From Castellaniella sp036379515 (GTDB taxonomy: Bacteria; Pseudomonadota; Gammaproteobacteria; Burkholderiales; Burkholderiaceae_B), in NCBI RefSeq assembly GCF_036379515.1, contig NZ_DASVGN010000002.1:27689-91688 (forward strand): DNA of 64,000 nt. Direction: 5' to 3'. The notes below the pieces were generated by a model, which did not search any database, had not been told where the DNA came from, and worked only from the letters and a program-made list of their open reading frames with translations. Both the position numbers and the translations under genes were made by a program. This document shows, in pieces, positions 32,854-42,085 of the stretch. Every line of letters starts with the position of its first letter. The first letter of the stretch is position 1.

Positions 32854-33897
32854 TCAGAGCTGCTGACGCATAAGTCTATGAGGGATCCCTGCATCCATGA
32901 AGGTATCGCCCTCTTCGACGAAACCGTGCCGCACGTAGAACGGGCAGGCGTGTAGCTGGGCTGCAAGGACAACCTGAGAATCGCCCCGCGTGCGGGCTTC
33001 GGCGATCAGAGCCTGCAGGACTTGGGATCCCACCCCTTTTCCACGCCATACCCGGTCGACCGCCATACGGCCAATATGACCATCCGGGAGCAAGCGGCCT
33101 GTCGCAACCGGGCGGCCCTGATCGTCGCGGGCCAGCGCGTGCACGCACTGCTCATCGAAAGCATCCATCTCTTCTTCCGGGGGCACATGCTGTTCATGCA
33201 CGAAAACTTCGGTTCGAATCGTGCGAGCCTCCGGCCCCAACGCGCGCCAGGAGCCTACTTCGACGCAGGCGGCGCCGGCGGACACATCGGAGTCAACCGA
33301 CGCCACACGCGATCCCAACGCAAAAGCCAGCACCTCCGGGAGCCACCGGGCAAAGTCCGAAATGCCGTGATCGCTGCCAGAGATGATGCGCTGGCGGCTA
33401 GCTGCAAAACGCGACTGCATTTCGTGCCAATTGAGCACCTCGTCGCCCGTGGCCGCGACCAGAAAATAACGCTCGGGCCGGGTCAGTACGTGCAAGGTCG
33501 ATTCAGCCTGGCTGAGTTCGTCCACGTACCCCGGAAGGAACTCGAAGGGTTCGTCGCCGTGGAACGTACGATGCGAGCCCACCTGGGTGGACAAATCGCG
33601 GGCAGCGTGTACCACAGGATTGAGCATCACGGCCCTGCACCCCAGACGCTGGGCAAGCCAGGTCGCATAGAAGCCACCCAGCGAGGAACCGATCACTGTG
33701 AGGCTGGATGGATCAAGTCCCCGATCCAGGGCCTGCCGCGCGCATTCGAGCGCCAGCCACATGGCGGCTGCCGGGCTTGCCGGCAATTGAGGGCAAGCCC
33801 ACTCGGCAGACAGGCCGCGGGCCTTGACGGCCTGCGCCAACAACTGCGCTTTGGCTGAGCGTGGCGAAGACCGAAACCCATGCAAGTAGAGAATCAT
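32854..33897 (-). CDS. YqiA/YcfP-type alpha/beta hydrolase fused to a GNAT acetyltransferase
   Basis: A 347-residue two-domain fusion. The N-terminal half (about 1-200) is a small esterase of the YqiA/UPF0227 type starting MILYLHGFRSSP, with nucleophile loop GSSLGG, the acid probably in TGDEVLNW and the base His in GSDHGISDF, so the triad looks complete. The C-terminal half (about 210-347) is an ElaA/YjcF-like GNAT domain (REVFVHEQ-like TEVFVHEQHVPPEEEMD, acetyl-CoA loop WRGKGVG, FYVRHGF). The second of two tandem ATGs (33897) is best spaced (6 bases) from AGGGG. Substrates of either domain are unknown. It is cytoplasmic: no signal peptide is seen. Confidence 0.88.
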   Translation of the reverse strand: MILYLHGFRSSPRSAKAQLLAQAVKARGLSAEWACPQLPASPAAAMWLALECARQALDRGLDPSSLTVIGSSLGGFYATWLAQRLGCRAVMLNPVVHAARDLSTQVGSHRTFHGDEPFEFLPGYVDELSQAESTLHVLTRPERYFLVAATGDEVLNWHEMQSRFAASRQRIISGSDHGISDFARWLPEVLAFALGSRVASVDSDVSAGAACVEVGSWRALGPEARTIRTEVFVHEQHVPPEEEMDAFDEQCVHALARDDQGRPVATGRLLPDGHIGRMAVDRVWRGKGVGSQVLQALIAEARTRGDSQVVLAAQLHACPFYVRHGFVEEGDTFMDAGIPHRLMRQQL

Positions 33898-33985
33898 CAT
33901 GCGCCCCTGGTGTCCAGCCACCCCACGGCAGCCTGTGGAACCCTACCGCCATTGTAGAAGGCAGCGGGCCCGCACGCACTCCTGC

Positions 33986-35809
33986 TCAGACGCCGTCTCC
34001 GCGCAGACTGCGACGGCGCTCGAATTCCTTCAGGTAGCGCTTGCGCAGGCGGATGGACTTCGGCGTCACTTCGACCAGCTCGTCATCGGCGATGAACTCG
34101 ACGGCGTATTCCAGGTTCAGCTCAATGGGCGGCACCAGGTCGATGTGCTCGTCCTTGCCAGAAGCCCGCACGTTGGTGAGCTTCTTTTCCTTGATGGGGT
34201 TCACCACAAGGTCGTTGTCACGCGAGTGGATACCGATGATCATGCCCTCGTAGACCGGGTCCTGGGGGGACACGAACATGCGGCCGCGCTCTTGCAACTT
34301 CCAGAGCGCGTAGGCCACGGCCGTGCCGTCGTCCTGGCTGATCAACACCCCATTGCGCCGCTCGCCCACGCCGCCTTCGCGCACCGGACCGTATTCGTCG
34401 AATACGTGGCTCATGATCCCGGTTCCGCGCGTCAGCGTCAGGAACTCGCTCTGGAAACCAATCAGGCCCCGAGCCGGAACACGATATTCCAGGCGCGTAC
34501 GACCACGACCATCCGGTTGCATATCCTGCAGATCGGCCTTACGCCGGCCCAGCTCTTCCATCACGCCGCCCTGGTGGGCATCTTCAACGTCCACGGTCAG
34601 CAGCTCGTAGGGCTCCTGACGCACGCCGTTGATTTCCTTGTACATGACGCGGGGGCGTGAAACGGCCAGTTCGTAGCCCTCACGACGCATGTTCTCGAGC
34701 AAAATGGTCAGGTGCAGCTCACCCCGGCCACAGACCTCGAACACGGTATCGTCAGAGGTGTCATTGACCCTCAGGGCCACGTTGGATTTGAGCTCACGTT
34801 GCAGGCGGTCGCGAATCTGCCGGCTGGTCACGAACTTGCCTTCACGGCCCGCCAAAGGCGATGTATTCACCATGAAGTTCATGGTCAGTGTGGGCTCATC
34901 GATCTTCAGCAGCGGCAAGGGTTCAGGAGCCAAAGGATCCATGAGCGTGCAGCCAATGCCGATCTCTTCAATCCCGTTGATGAGCACGATATCACCCGCT
35001 TCGGCGCTGTCGACCAGCACACGCTCCAGCCCCTGAAAACGCAACACCTGGTTCACCCGTCCCTTGATGGGCTCACCCTCGGGCCCAAATTGCACGGTCA
35101 CATCTTGCCCGGCATGCAATCGGCCGCGATTGATGCGGCCCACACCGATCTTGCCCACGTAGCTGTTGTAATCCAATGAGATGATTTGCATCTGCAGAGG
35201 ACCTTCAACGTCATCTTCGCGCTGAGGCACGTATTCGAGGATGGCCTCAAACAAAGTGCGCATATCTCCCGACCGCACGTCTGGGGTCAACCCCGCGTAG
35301 CCATTCAGACCCGAGGCGTAGATCACGGGAAAATCGAGTTGTTCTTCCGTGGCACCCAGCTTGTCGAACAAGTCAAAGGTTGCATTGACTACGTAATCTG
35401 GCCGAGCCCCCGGACGATCGACCTTGTTCACCACCACAATCGGCTTGAGGCCTTGCGCCAGCGCCTTGCGCGTCACGAAGCGAGTCTGCGGCATGGGACC
35501 TTCGACGGCATCCACCAGCAACAACACGCCATCGACCATGGAAAGCACACGCTCGACCTCACCCCCGAAGTCCGCGTGTCCCGGAGTGTCGACGATGTTG
35601 ATGTGATTGCCTTCGTATTCGACGGCACAGTTCTTGGCAAGAATCGTGATCCCGCGCTCGCGCTCGATATCGCCGGAATCCATCACGCGCTCGGACACCT
35701 GCTGATTGTCGCGGAAGGTTCCTGATTGGCGCAGCAGCTGATCCACCAGCGTGGTCTTGCCGTGGTCCACGTGAGCAATGATGGCCACGTTGCGCAAAGC
35801 TCGCTTCAT
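33986..35809 (-). CDS. typA: Translational GTPase TypA/BipA
   Basis: A 607-residue ribosome-associated GTPase used in 50S assembly and stress growth. The G domain begins MKRALRNVAIIAHVDHGKTTLVDQ, with DTPGHADFG and VNKVDRPGARP motifs, then EF-G-like domains and the BipA-specific C-terminus ending in LRKRYLKEFERR. The ATG at 35809 has AAGGA six bases upstream; the long upstream open frame overlaps truB and is not coding. Its start overlaps the truB stop (ATGA). Confidence 0.97.
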   Translation of the reverse strand: MKRALRNVAIIAHVDHGKTTLVDQLLRQSGTFRDNQQVSERVMDSGDIERERGITILAKNCAVEYEGNHINIVDTPGHADFGGEVERVLSMVDGVLLLVDAVEGPMPQTRFVTRKALAQGLKPIVVVNKVDRPGARPDYVVNATFDLFDKLGATEEQLDFPVIYASGLNGYAGLTPDVRSGDMRTLFEAILEYVPQREDDVEGPLQMQIISLDYNSYVGKIGVGRINRGRLHAGQDVTVQFGPEGEPIKGRVNQVLRFQGLERVLVDSAEAGDIVLINGIEEIGIGCTLMDPLAPEPLPLLKIDEPTLTMNFMVNTSPLAGREGKFVTSRQIRDRLQRELKSNVALRVNDTSDDTVFEVCGRGELHLTILLENMRREGYELAVSRPRVMYKEINGVRQEPYELLTVDVEDAHQGGVMEELGRRKADLQDMQPDGRGRTRLEYRVPARGLIGFQSEFLTLTRGTGIMSHVFDEYGPVREGGVGERRNGVLISQDDGTAVAYALWKLQERGRMFVSPQDPVYEGMIIGIHSRDNDLVVNPIKEKKLTNVRASGKDEHIDLVPPIELNLEYAVEFIADDELVEVTPKSIRLRKRYLKEFERRRSLRGDGV

Positions 35810-36561
35810 AAAATTTCCTTGGTCAAAATGTCTGCCGGGCGCAAACCGTCCGGTAGGGCATGTAGGGGAAGCAGCGCCTGTTCCGGCACCGCCATGGCCT
35901 GCAGGGCTTCGAGCCCCACCGCCTGTTCGATCGAAAAAGGGCCCACCGTCGTGCGGCGCAACGCGGACAAATGCGCGCCACACCCCAGGCGGCGGCCAAT
36001 GTCCTGCGCCAGCGTACGCACGTAAGTGCCCTTGCTGCAATGCACCCGCACGCGTGCTGACCGTCCGGCGCAGGTCAGCAAATCCAGCGCATGAATCGTA
36101 ATCTGGCGCGGCGGCCGCTCGAGTTCAATCCCCTGGCGGGCGTACTCGTACAGGGGTTTGCCGTCGCGCTTCAGGGCGGAAACCATGGGGGGAATCTGCT
36201 CAATCTCGCCGCGAAACTCAACCAGCACGGCCTCGAGCTGCTCCGGATCCACCCCGGCGAAGCCCGTGCCAGCTCGGGCGACGATCTCGCCGGTCAGGTC
36301 GCCGCTGTCGGTTTCCTCGCCGAAGCTCAGGGTTGCCTCGTAGGTCTTGTCGGCCTCGAGCATGCGAGCAGAAATCTTGGTGGCACGGCCAAAGCAGCAC
36401 ACCAGCAAGCCGGTCGCAAACGGGTCCAACGTCCCCGTGTGCCCTGCCTTGCGGGCATCGACCGTCCGTTTTGCTCGCTGGAGCGCATGATTGCTGGAGA
36501 GGCCCTCTGGCTTGTCCAGCAACAGGACGCCATCGAGCAATCGCCCGCGTCGGGAAGCCAT
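35806..36561 (-). CDS. truB: tRNA pseudouridine-55 synthase
   Basis: A 251-residue enzyme that makes the pseudouridine at position 55 of the T-loop in tRNAs. The catalytic Asp is in GHTGTLDPFATGLL near residue 45; DKPEGLSSNHAL, the LSFGEETDSGD loop and the SKGTYVRTLAQDIG block are typical. A short C-terminal region follows the core in place of a full PUA domain. It follows rbfA by 36 bases and is coupled to typA. Confidence 0.96.
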   Translation of the reverse strand: MASRRGRLLDGVLLLDKPEGLSSNHALQRAKRTVDARKAGHTGTLDPFATGLLVCCFGRATKISARMLEADKTYEATLSFGEETDSGDLTGEIVARAGTGFAGVDPEQLEAVLVEFRGEIEQIPPMVSALKRDGKPLYEYARQGIELERPPRQITIHALDLLTCAGRSARVRVHCSKGTYVRTLAQDIGRRLGCGAHLSALRRTTVGPFSIEQAVGLEALQAMAVPEQALLPLHALPDGLRPADILTKEIL

Positions 36562-36597
36562 CGTTCTATCCGTCCAGATGAGTGACGACCGCCCGTG

Positions 36598-37008
36598 TCA
36601 GGGCTGACCGTCCGGGTCTTCGAGTTCGGGAATGTCCGATACGCCCGCCTGGGGGCGATTGGCCCGATCGATCAGCTGCGTGAGTTCGAGGCCGCGTGCC
36701 AGATGGACGTCATGGACGAAACGCAACGTAGGCACCGTATGGATATGCAGCAGTTTGAACAACTGCGAATGCATCCAGCCCGCCTTTTCGTTGAGGGCTT
36801 CAGCCGCCACGACAGGTTCAGCGCCCAATACCGTGAAATACACCTTCGCGTGGGCATAGTCGGCCGACAGATCGACACTGGTCAGTGTGATCAGCCCGGC
36901 ACGGGACACATCCAGCTCGCGCTGCACCAGGCCCGCCAGATCCTGCTGAATCTGGTCGGCCAAGCGCGTATTGCGACCGGGATTTGGTTTGGACTTATGA
37001 CGACCCAT
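36598..37008 (-). CDS. rbfA: 30S ribosome-binding factor A
   Basis: A 136-residue KH-fold protein for late 16S rRNA maturation and cold adaptation. The core VSRAGLITLTSVDLSADYAHAKVYFTVLG and the LHIHTVPTLRFVHD strand are characteristic. It starts three bases after the infB stop, and the short tail (about 15 residues) is Pro/Asp rich. Confidence 0.95.
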   Translation of the reverse strand: MGRHKSKPNPGRNTRLADQIQQDLAGLVQRELDVSRAGLITLTSVDLSADYAHAKVYFTVLGAEPVVAAEALNEKAGWMHSQLFKLLHIHTVPTLRFVHDVHLARGLELTQLIDRANRPQAGVSDIPELEDPDGQP

Positions 37009-37011
37009 AAT

Positions 37012-39960
37012 TTACAAGGTACGAGCGATTTCCTTGATTTCGAAGACCTCGAGCTGGTCCCCGACTTCAATGTCATTGGTGCCCCGCAGCGTCAGGCCGC
37101 AATCAAATCCGGACTTGACCTCTTTGACGTCGTCCTTGAAGCGGCGCAGTGAATCCAGCGAGCCCGTCCATTGCACCACATGATTGCGCAACAACCGGAC
37201 CTGCGAGTCGCGTCGAACCAGACCCTCGAGCACCATACAACCTGCAATATTGCCGACCTTCGAGACCGTGAAGATCTCGCGGATCTCGACCAGGCCAATG
37301 ACTTCTTCGCGTTTTTCGGGCGCCAACATGCCTGAAAGCGCGTTCTTGACGTCATCGATCGCATCATAAATGATGTTGTAGTAACGCAAGTCGATGTCGT
37401 TGGATTCTGCCAGCTTCTTGGCCGAGGCATCCGCACGCACGTTGAAGCCAATAATGACGGCGCTCGATGCAATCGCCAAATTGACGTCGCTTTCAGAGAT
37501 GCCACCCACAGCAGCGTGCACTACCTGCACCCGTACTTCGTCGGTAGACAGTTTCAGCAGAGACTGCACCAGCGCCTCTTGCGAGCCCTGGACGTCGGTC
37601 TTGACGATCAAAGCCAGTGAGCGCGTGCCCTCGCCCATGTTGTCGAACATGGATTCGAGCTTGGCAGCCTGCTGACGCGCCAGCTTCACGTCCCGGAACT
37701 TGCCCTGACGGAAGAGCGCAATCTCGCGTGCCTTGCGCTCGTCGGCGAGCACCATGACCTCGTCGCCAGCAGCCGGCACTTCGGCCAGCCCCTGCACCTC
37801 GACCGGCGTAGACGGGCCTGCCGAGTGAGTCGGCTTGCCAGTGTCGTTGAGCATGGCGCGCACACGGCCCGAAGCCACGCCCGCCAGCACCGCATCGCCC
37901 CGATGCAATGTACCGCTCTGAACCAGGATCGTGGCCACCGGACCGCGCCCCTTGTCCAACCGGGCCTCGATGACGACCCCCTTGGCAGGCGCATCGACAG
38001 GGGCTTTCAGTTCGAGGACTTCGGCCTGCAGCAATACGTTCTCGAGCAGCTCGTCGATACCCTGGCCGGTCTTGGCCGATACGGGGATGAACGGCACATC
38101 GCCGCCGTATTCTTCAGGCACAACCTCTTCGGCCACCAATTCTTGCTTGACGCGTTCGAGATTGGCTTCGGGTTTATCGATTTTGTTGATCGCCACCACC
38201 AGGGGCACGTTGGCAGCCCGCGCATGGTGGATGGCTTCTTTGGTCTGCGGCATGACGCCGTCGTCAGCTGCCACCACCAGGATGACGATATCGGTCGCCT
38301 GGGCGCCGCGGGCCCGCATGGCTGTGAAGGCCTCGTGGCCCGGGGTATCCAGGAAGGCGACTTCGCCGCGATTGGTCTTTACTCGATAGGCACCAATGTG
38401 CTGAGTGATACCACCCGCTTCGCCCGTGGCAACCTTGGTGCGACGGATGTAATCCAGCAAAGAGGTCTTGCCGTGATCGACGTGGCCCATGACGGTGACG
38501 ACCGGCGCACGCGGCAGGAGTTCTGCCTCGTCTGCGACCTCGGTATCGGCCAGGAAAGCCTCGGGGTCGTCCAGCTTGGCTGCAATGGCGGTATGGCCCA
38601 GTTCTTCGACCACGATCATGGCCGTTTCCTGGTCCAGGACCTGGTTGATGGTCACCATCTGGCCCAGCTTCATGAGGTGCTTGATGACCTCGGCTGCCTT
38701 TACCGACATCTTGTGCGCAAGGTCGGCTACCGAGATGGTCTCGGGCACGTGAATCTCGCGAGCGATGAATTCGACCTGTTGCGGCTCGTGATGCTCGGCC
38801 TGCCGACGATTCTTGCCACGCCCGCCCTTTCCGCCTCGGCCCGGCTTGCTGCTGGAGCGCCATGCATCCCGGCCTGCCCCCGGCGAGAGTGTCTCGGCCT
38901 TGGATTTCTTGTGGCCATCGTTGGACCAGCTCGACGAAACGTCGGTGGTTTTGATGGTCTTCTTGCCCTCGGCGTCTTTCTTGCCCGCCACTTTGGTGCC
39001 CGGCTTATGCAGGGTACCGGCTGCGGCAGCCTCCGGCTCGGGAGCGCGAAGCACCTTGCGCGGCTGGCGCATCATCTCGCGCAATGCCGCGGCCTCGGCC
39101 TCAGCAGCACGGCGCGCACGATCACGGTCCGAGTCTGCCGGGGCACGGCGTGCCTTACCTGGTGTCGCCCGAGGGGCCGCCACGGCGATGCCCGCCGGAG
39201 CCGCACGCCGTGTTTCATGCAGGGGCTCCGCATGCGGAGCCGCGCCAGAACCAACTGCCTTTTCGGCGGACGACGGCGGAATGGAATCCGCTGCGTGCGC
39301 AGAGGCCTGTGGCACTTCGACGACAGGGGTTTCGCTCACAATTTCCTGCTTTGTTTCAATGGGTTGCGCGTCCGCTGGAGGCGTCTGTGACGCCGGCGGA
39401 TCGATAGGCGCTGCAGTTTCAGGCTCGGCTGATTCAGTCGGTGCCTCTTCGGGCACCGGCACTTCAGCCGAGGCTGCGACAGGTTCTTTATGCGACGCTT
39501 CGGCAGCACCGGGCGAGGGCTCGGCCACCGGGGCGGCACCGCCAGTCACCGCAGGGGCAACCTCGGGGGCTGACGCCACCACAGGGGCCACAGCAGGCTC
39601 GGCGGCTTCAGTCACCGAATCCGTCTTGACGTGCTCTTCATGCACCGGCTCCTGAGCCTCGGGGCGATCCCGCTTGACCAGGACTCGCTTCTTGCGGACC
39701 TCGACCTGAATGGTCCGAGAGCGCCCGGAGCTGTCGGCCTGCCGAATCTCGGAGGTCTTGCGCCGGGTCAATACGACCTTCTTGCCCGCGTCCGAGCCGT
39801 GCGAACGCCTGAGCGATTCCAGCAAGGCGCTCTTGTCGGCCTCGGTCAGGCCCGCATTCACCGAATCCAATTCCACGCCCGCGGAACGGAAATGGTCCAG
39901 CAGGACCTGGGCGGGCATATTCAGTTCTTCGGCGAATTGGGCGACTGTGTTACTCGGCAT
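37012..39960 (-). CDS. infB: Translation initiation factor IF-2
   Basis: A 982-residue GTPase that brings fMet-tRNA to the 30S subunit. An N-terminal IF2_N domain (VAQFAEELNMPAQVLLDHF) is followed by an Ala/Pro/Glu-rich linker of roughly 320 residues, a second IF2_N repeat (VPETISVADLAHKMSVKAAEV) and the G domain with GHVDHGKT near residue 490 and NKIDKPEAN. Domains II-IV with the C-terminal fMet-tRNA binding part follow. The linker is long even for betaproteobacteria. It lies between nusA (51-base gap) and rbfA. Confidence 0.98.
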   Translation of the reverse strand: MPSNTVAQFAEELNMPAQVLLDHFRSAGVELDSVNAGLTEADKSALLESLRRSHGSDAGKKVVLTRRKTSEIRQADSSGRSRTIQVEVRKKRVLVKRDRPEAQEPVHEEHVKTDSVTEAAEPAVAPVVASAPEVAPAVTGGAAPVAEPSPGAAEASHKEPVAASAEVPVPEEAPTESAEPETAAPIDPPASQTPPADAQPIETKQEIVSETPVVEVPQASAHAADSIPPSSAEKAVGSGAAPHAEPLHETRRAAPAGIAVAAPRATPGKARRAPADSDRDRARRAAEAEAAALREMMRQPRKVLRAPEPEAAAAGTLHKPGTKVAGKKDAEGKKTIKTTDVSSSWSNDGHKKSKAETLSPGAGRDAWRSSSKPGRGGKGGRGKNRRQAEHHEPQQVEFIAREIHVPETISVADLAHKMSVKAAEVIKHLMKLGQMVTINQVLDQETAMIVVEELGHTAIAAKLDDPEAFLADTEVADEAELLPRAPVVTVMGHVDHGKTSLLDYIRRTKVATGEAGGITQHIGAYRVKTNRGEVAFLDTPGHEAFTAMRARGAQATDIVILVVAADDGVMPQTKEAIHHARAANVPLVVAINKIDKPEANLERVKQELVAEEVVPEEYGGDVPFIPVSAKTGQGIDELLENVLLQAEVLELKAPVDAPAKGVVIEARLDKGRGPVATILVQSGTLHRGDAVLAGVASGRVRAMLNDTGKPTHSAGPSTPVEVQGLAEVPAAGDEVMVLADERKAREIALFRQGKFRDVKLARQQAAKLESMFDNMGEGTRSLALIVKTDVQGSQEALVQSLLKLSTDEVRVQVVHAAVGGISESDVNLAIASSAVIIGFNVRADASAKKLAESNDIDLRYYNIIYDAIDDVKNALSGMLAPEKREEVIGLVEIREIFTVSKVGNIAGCMVLEGLVRRDSQVRLLRNHVVQWTGSLDSLRRFKDDVKEVKSGFDCGLTLRGTNDIEVGDQLEVFEIKEIARTL

Positions 39961-40011
39961 TCGACTCTCTCTTCTACGTTCAAAGGACGGGGCACTGCGG
40001 GAGACCTGGCA

Positions 40012-41496
40012 TTACGCCTTGTCATCCTCGAACCAGTGGGCCCGCGCCTGCATGATCATGTCGCTGGCGGCCTCTTCGGGCAAGCCCGTGAGTTCCGACA
40101 GCTCGTCGGCGGCAAGTTCGGCCAGATCGTCCAGCGTGGTGATATGGTTTTCGGCCAGTTTCGCGGCCAGCGCAGGATCCATGCCTTGGATCTCGAGCAG
40201 GTCACGCGCTGTCTGCACACGCTCTTCTTGAGCGATGGCCTCGGTCAGCAACGCATTGCGAGCCCTGGTGCGCAGCTCGTTGACGGTTTCTTCGTCAAAG
40301 GCCTCGATGTCCAGCAGCTCTTGCAACGGCACATAAGCGATCTCTTCGAGGCCGGTAAAGCCTTCGTCGATCAAGATGTCAGCGACTTCTTCGTCGACAT
40401 CCAACTTCGTGATGAAGGCCTGCCGCAATGTCGTGCGCTCGGTGTCCTGACGGTGCTGGCTTTCTTCTGGCGTCATGATGTTGATCTGCCAGCCTGTCAG
40501 CTCAGAGGCCAGGCGGACGTTCTGACCGCGTGCGCCAATGGCCTTGGGGAGGTTCTCTTCATCGACCACCACGTCCATGGCGTGCTTGTCTTCGTCGATC
40601 AGGATGGACTCAACGTGAGCAGGCGCCAGCGCACCAATGACAAACTCTGCGGGATCATCGGCCCACAGAACGATGTCGACCTGCTCGCCACCCAGCTCGT
40701 TCCGGACAGCCGTGACGCGGGAGCCGCGCATGCCGACGCACGTGCCGATGGGGTCGATCCGCTTGTCGTACGCGACCACTGCGATCTTGGCGCGCACGCC
40801 CGGGTCTCGGGCAGCCGCCTTGATTTCGAGCAGCCCCTGTTCGATTTCAGGGACCTCGTTTTCGAACAACTCGCGAATGAACTCGGGCGCCGTGCGCGAC
40901 AGAATGACCTGCTGTCCACGCGCCGCGTAATCGATCTTCAACACCCAGGCCCGCACACGATCGCCGGCACGGATGTTTTCTTTGGGGATGATCTCGCTGC
41001 GTGGAAGGCGCGCCTCGACCTTGCCGATTTCGACAATGGCATCGCCCTTATCCAGGCGCTTGACGGTCCCTGAAACGATGGTTTCACCGCGGTCCAGGAA
41101 GTCGTTGAGCACCTGCTCACGCTCGGCATCGCGGATCTTCTGGAGAATGGCCTGCTTGGCAGCCTGAGCGCCAATACGGCCAAACTCGACGGGCTCAAGG
41201 GGCTCTTCGATGTATTCGCCCACCTGAATGCCAGGAACGATGTCCTGAGCATCCGTGTAGAGTTCTTGCGCATCAGGCTCCTGAAGACCCGCCTCGTCGG
41301 GAACCACCAGCCAACGACGGAACCCTTCGTGTTCGCCCGTCTGGCGGTCGATGGACACGCGAATATCCACGTCTTCCTTGAAGCGCTTTTTCATGGCCGA
41401 TGCCAGGGCGCTTTCAAGCGCGCCGAACACCACATCGCGTTCGACGTTTTTTTCACGCGCCAGGGCGTCGACCAACAGCAGAATTTCGCGACTCAT
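40012..41496 (-). CDS. nusA: Transcription termination/antitermination factor NusA
   Basis: A 494-residue RNA-polymerase-binding factor that modulates pausing, termination and antitermination. The domain order is NTD (MSREILLLVDALAREKNVE), S1 (residues about 135-200), two KH domains (GMRGSRVTAVRNELGGE, GARGQNVRLASELTGW) and two C-terminal acidic repeats (about 365-490), the proteobacterial form. The start overlaps the rimP stop. In E. coli NusA represses its own operon through leader terminators, which is relevant to the hairpin before rimP. Confidence 0.97.
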   Translation of the reverse strand: MSREILLLVDALAREKNVERDVVFGALESALASAMKKRFKEDVDIRVSIDRQTGEHEGFRRWLVVPDEAGLQEPDAQELYTDAQDIVPGIQVGEYIEEPLEPVEFGRIGAQAAKQAILQKIRDAEREQVLNDFLDRGETIVSGTVKRLDKGDAIVEIGKVEARLPRSEIIPKENIRAGDRVRAWVLKIDYAARGQQVILSRTAPEFIRELFENEVPEIEQGLLEIKAAARDPGVRAKIAVVAYDKRIDPIGTCVGMRGSRVTAVRNELGGEQVDIVLWADDPAEFVIGALAPAHVESILIDEDKHAMDVVVDEENLPKAIGARGQNVRLASELTGWQINIMTPEESQHRQDTERTTLRQAFITKLDVDEEVADILIDEGFTGLEEIAYVPLQELLDIEAFDEETVNELRTRARNALLTEAIAQEERVQTARDLLEIQGMDPALAAKLAENHITTLDDLAELAADELSELTGLPEEAASDMIMQARAHWFEDDKA

Positions 41497-41966
41497 CGCT
41501 TCTTACCCTTGAAATCAAGAACAGGATCCAGCCGAGCCCGATCCACATCGTCAAAAGAAAACGGCAGCGTCTGAGGCCCACCTGCCTGATCTTCGTATTC
41601 CAGACTGAATTGCGGCGCGTCGCCTTCCTGGACAACTCGCAAAATACCCGTGAACACCTTGCGCGAGTCGACGGCTTCAGACAGCCGCAGCTCGATGCGT
41701 TGCCCAGCAAACCGAACATAATCGGCCACACGGCGCAAAGGCCTATCCACGCCCGGCGAACTGACCTCGAGCCGCTTGTAATCGATGTTTTCGACTTCGA
41801 AGACATGCGACAACTGATGCGAGACCTGCTCGCAGTCTTCAATGCGCACCCCGTCGGGACGATCAATCACCACACGCAAAACCCCCAAGGGCGCGCGTTC
41901 TACGTCGACCAGTTCCACATCAAAGCCCAACAATGCCTGTTGGGTCACAGCCTGGATATCAGCCAT
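41493..41966 (-). CDS. rimP: Ribosome maturation factor RimP
   Basis: A 157-residue protein for 30S assembly. It shows GFDVELVDVERAPLGVLRVVIDRP at the N-terminus and SPGVDRPLR, both typical. Two ATGs are possible: 41975 (three residues longer), which directly abuts the U-tract of a terminator-like hairpin and has no ribosome site, and 41966, preceded by a short GGA. I chose 41966. It is the first gene of rimP-nusA-infB-rbfA-truB-typA and is coupled to nusA by a four-base overlap. Confidence 0.93.
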   Translation of the reverse strand: MADIQAVTQQALLGFDVELVDVERAPLGVLRVVIDRPDGVRIEDCEQVSHQLSHVFEVENIDYKRLEVSSPGVDRPLRRVADYVRFAGQRIELRLSEAVDSRKVFTGILRVVQEGDAPQFSLEYEDQAGGPQTLPFSFDDVDRARLDPVLDFKGKKR

Positions 41967-41975
41967 AAATTCCAT

Positions 41976-42002
41976 AAAAAAGGGGCTGTCCTGCCAGCCC
42001 CT
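41976..42002 (-). terminator. Terminator-like hairpin at the rimP start: candidate leader attenuator
   Basis: On the minus strand an 8-base-pair perfect stem (42002-41995 with 41988-41981, six-base loop) is followed at once by a run of U (to 41976), and the next bases are the first possible rimP ATG. A likely promoter lies between this element and rluB (see 42057-42065). The hairpin is therefore inside the predicted rimP leader, so it could set readthrough into rimP-nusA-infB. It could also simply end rluB transcripts. Confidence 0.7.
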
Positions 42003-42056
42003 GTCTTCCCGGTGGACACCCCGGTAAGTACGGCATCAAACGCCGTAAAGCCTTGC

Positions 42057-42065
42057 ATTATAACA
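42057..42065 (-). promoter_or_regulatory. Extended -10 promoter for rimP-nusA-infB
   Basis: The minus strand reads TGTTATAAT (42065-42057), a full TATAAT with the TG extension. The -35 region 17 bases upstream is weak (GTGGAA), which extended -10 promoters tolerate. Predicted transcription start is near 42050, giving a leader of about 80 bases that contains the hairpin at 41976-42002. Confidence 0.55.
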
Positions 42066-42085
42066 GCATATCGCCGCCATTCCAC

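Noticed and set aside
33964..33973. Palindrome GCGGGCCCGC downstream of the esterase-GNAT start
   Set aside because: It has no loop space or T-run and is short in GC-rich DNA; chance is likely.
37825..39390. A 521-codon plus-strand open frame
   Set aside because: Shadow of infB on the other strand. infB is unambiguous, and the antisense translation shows only low-complexity segments.
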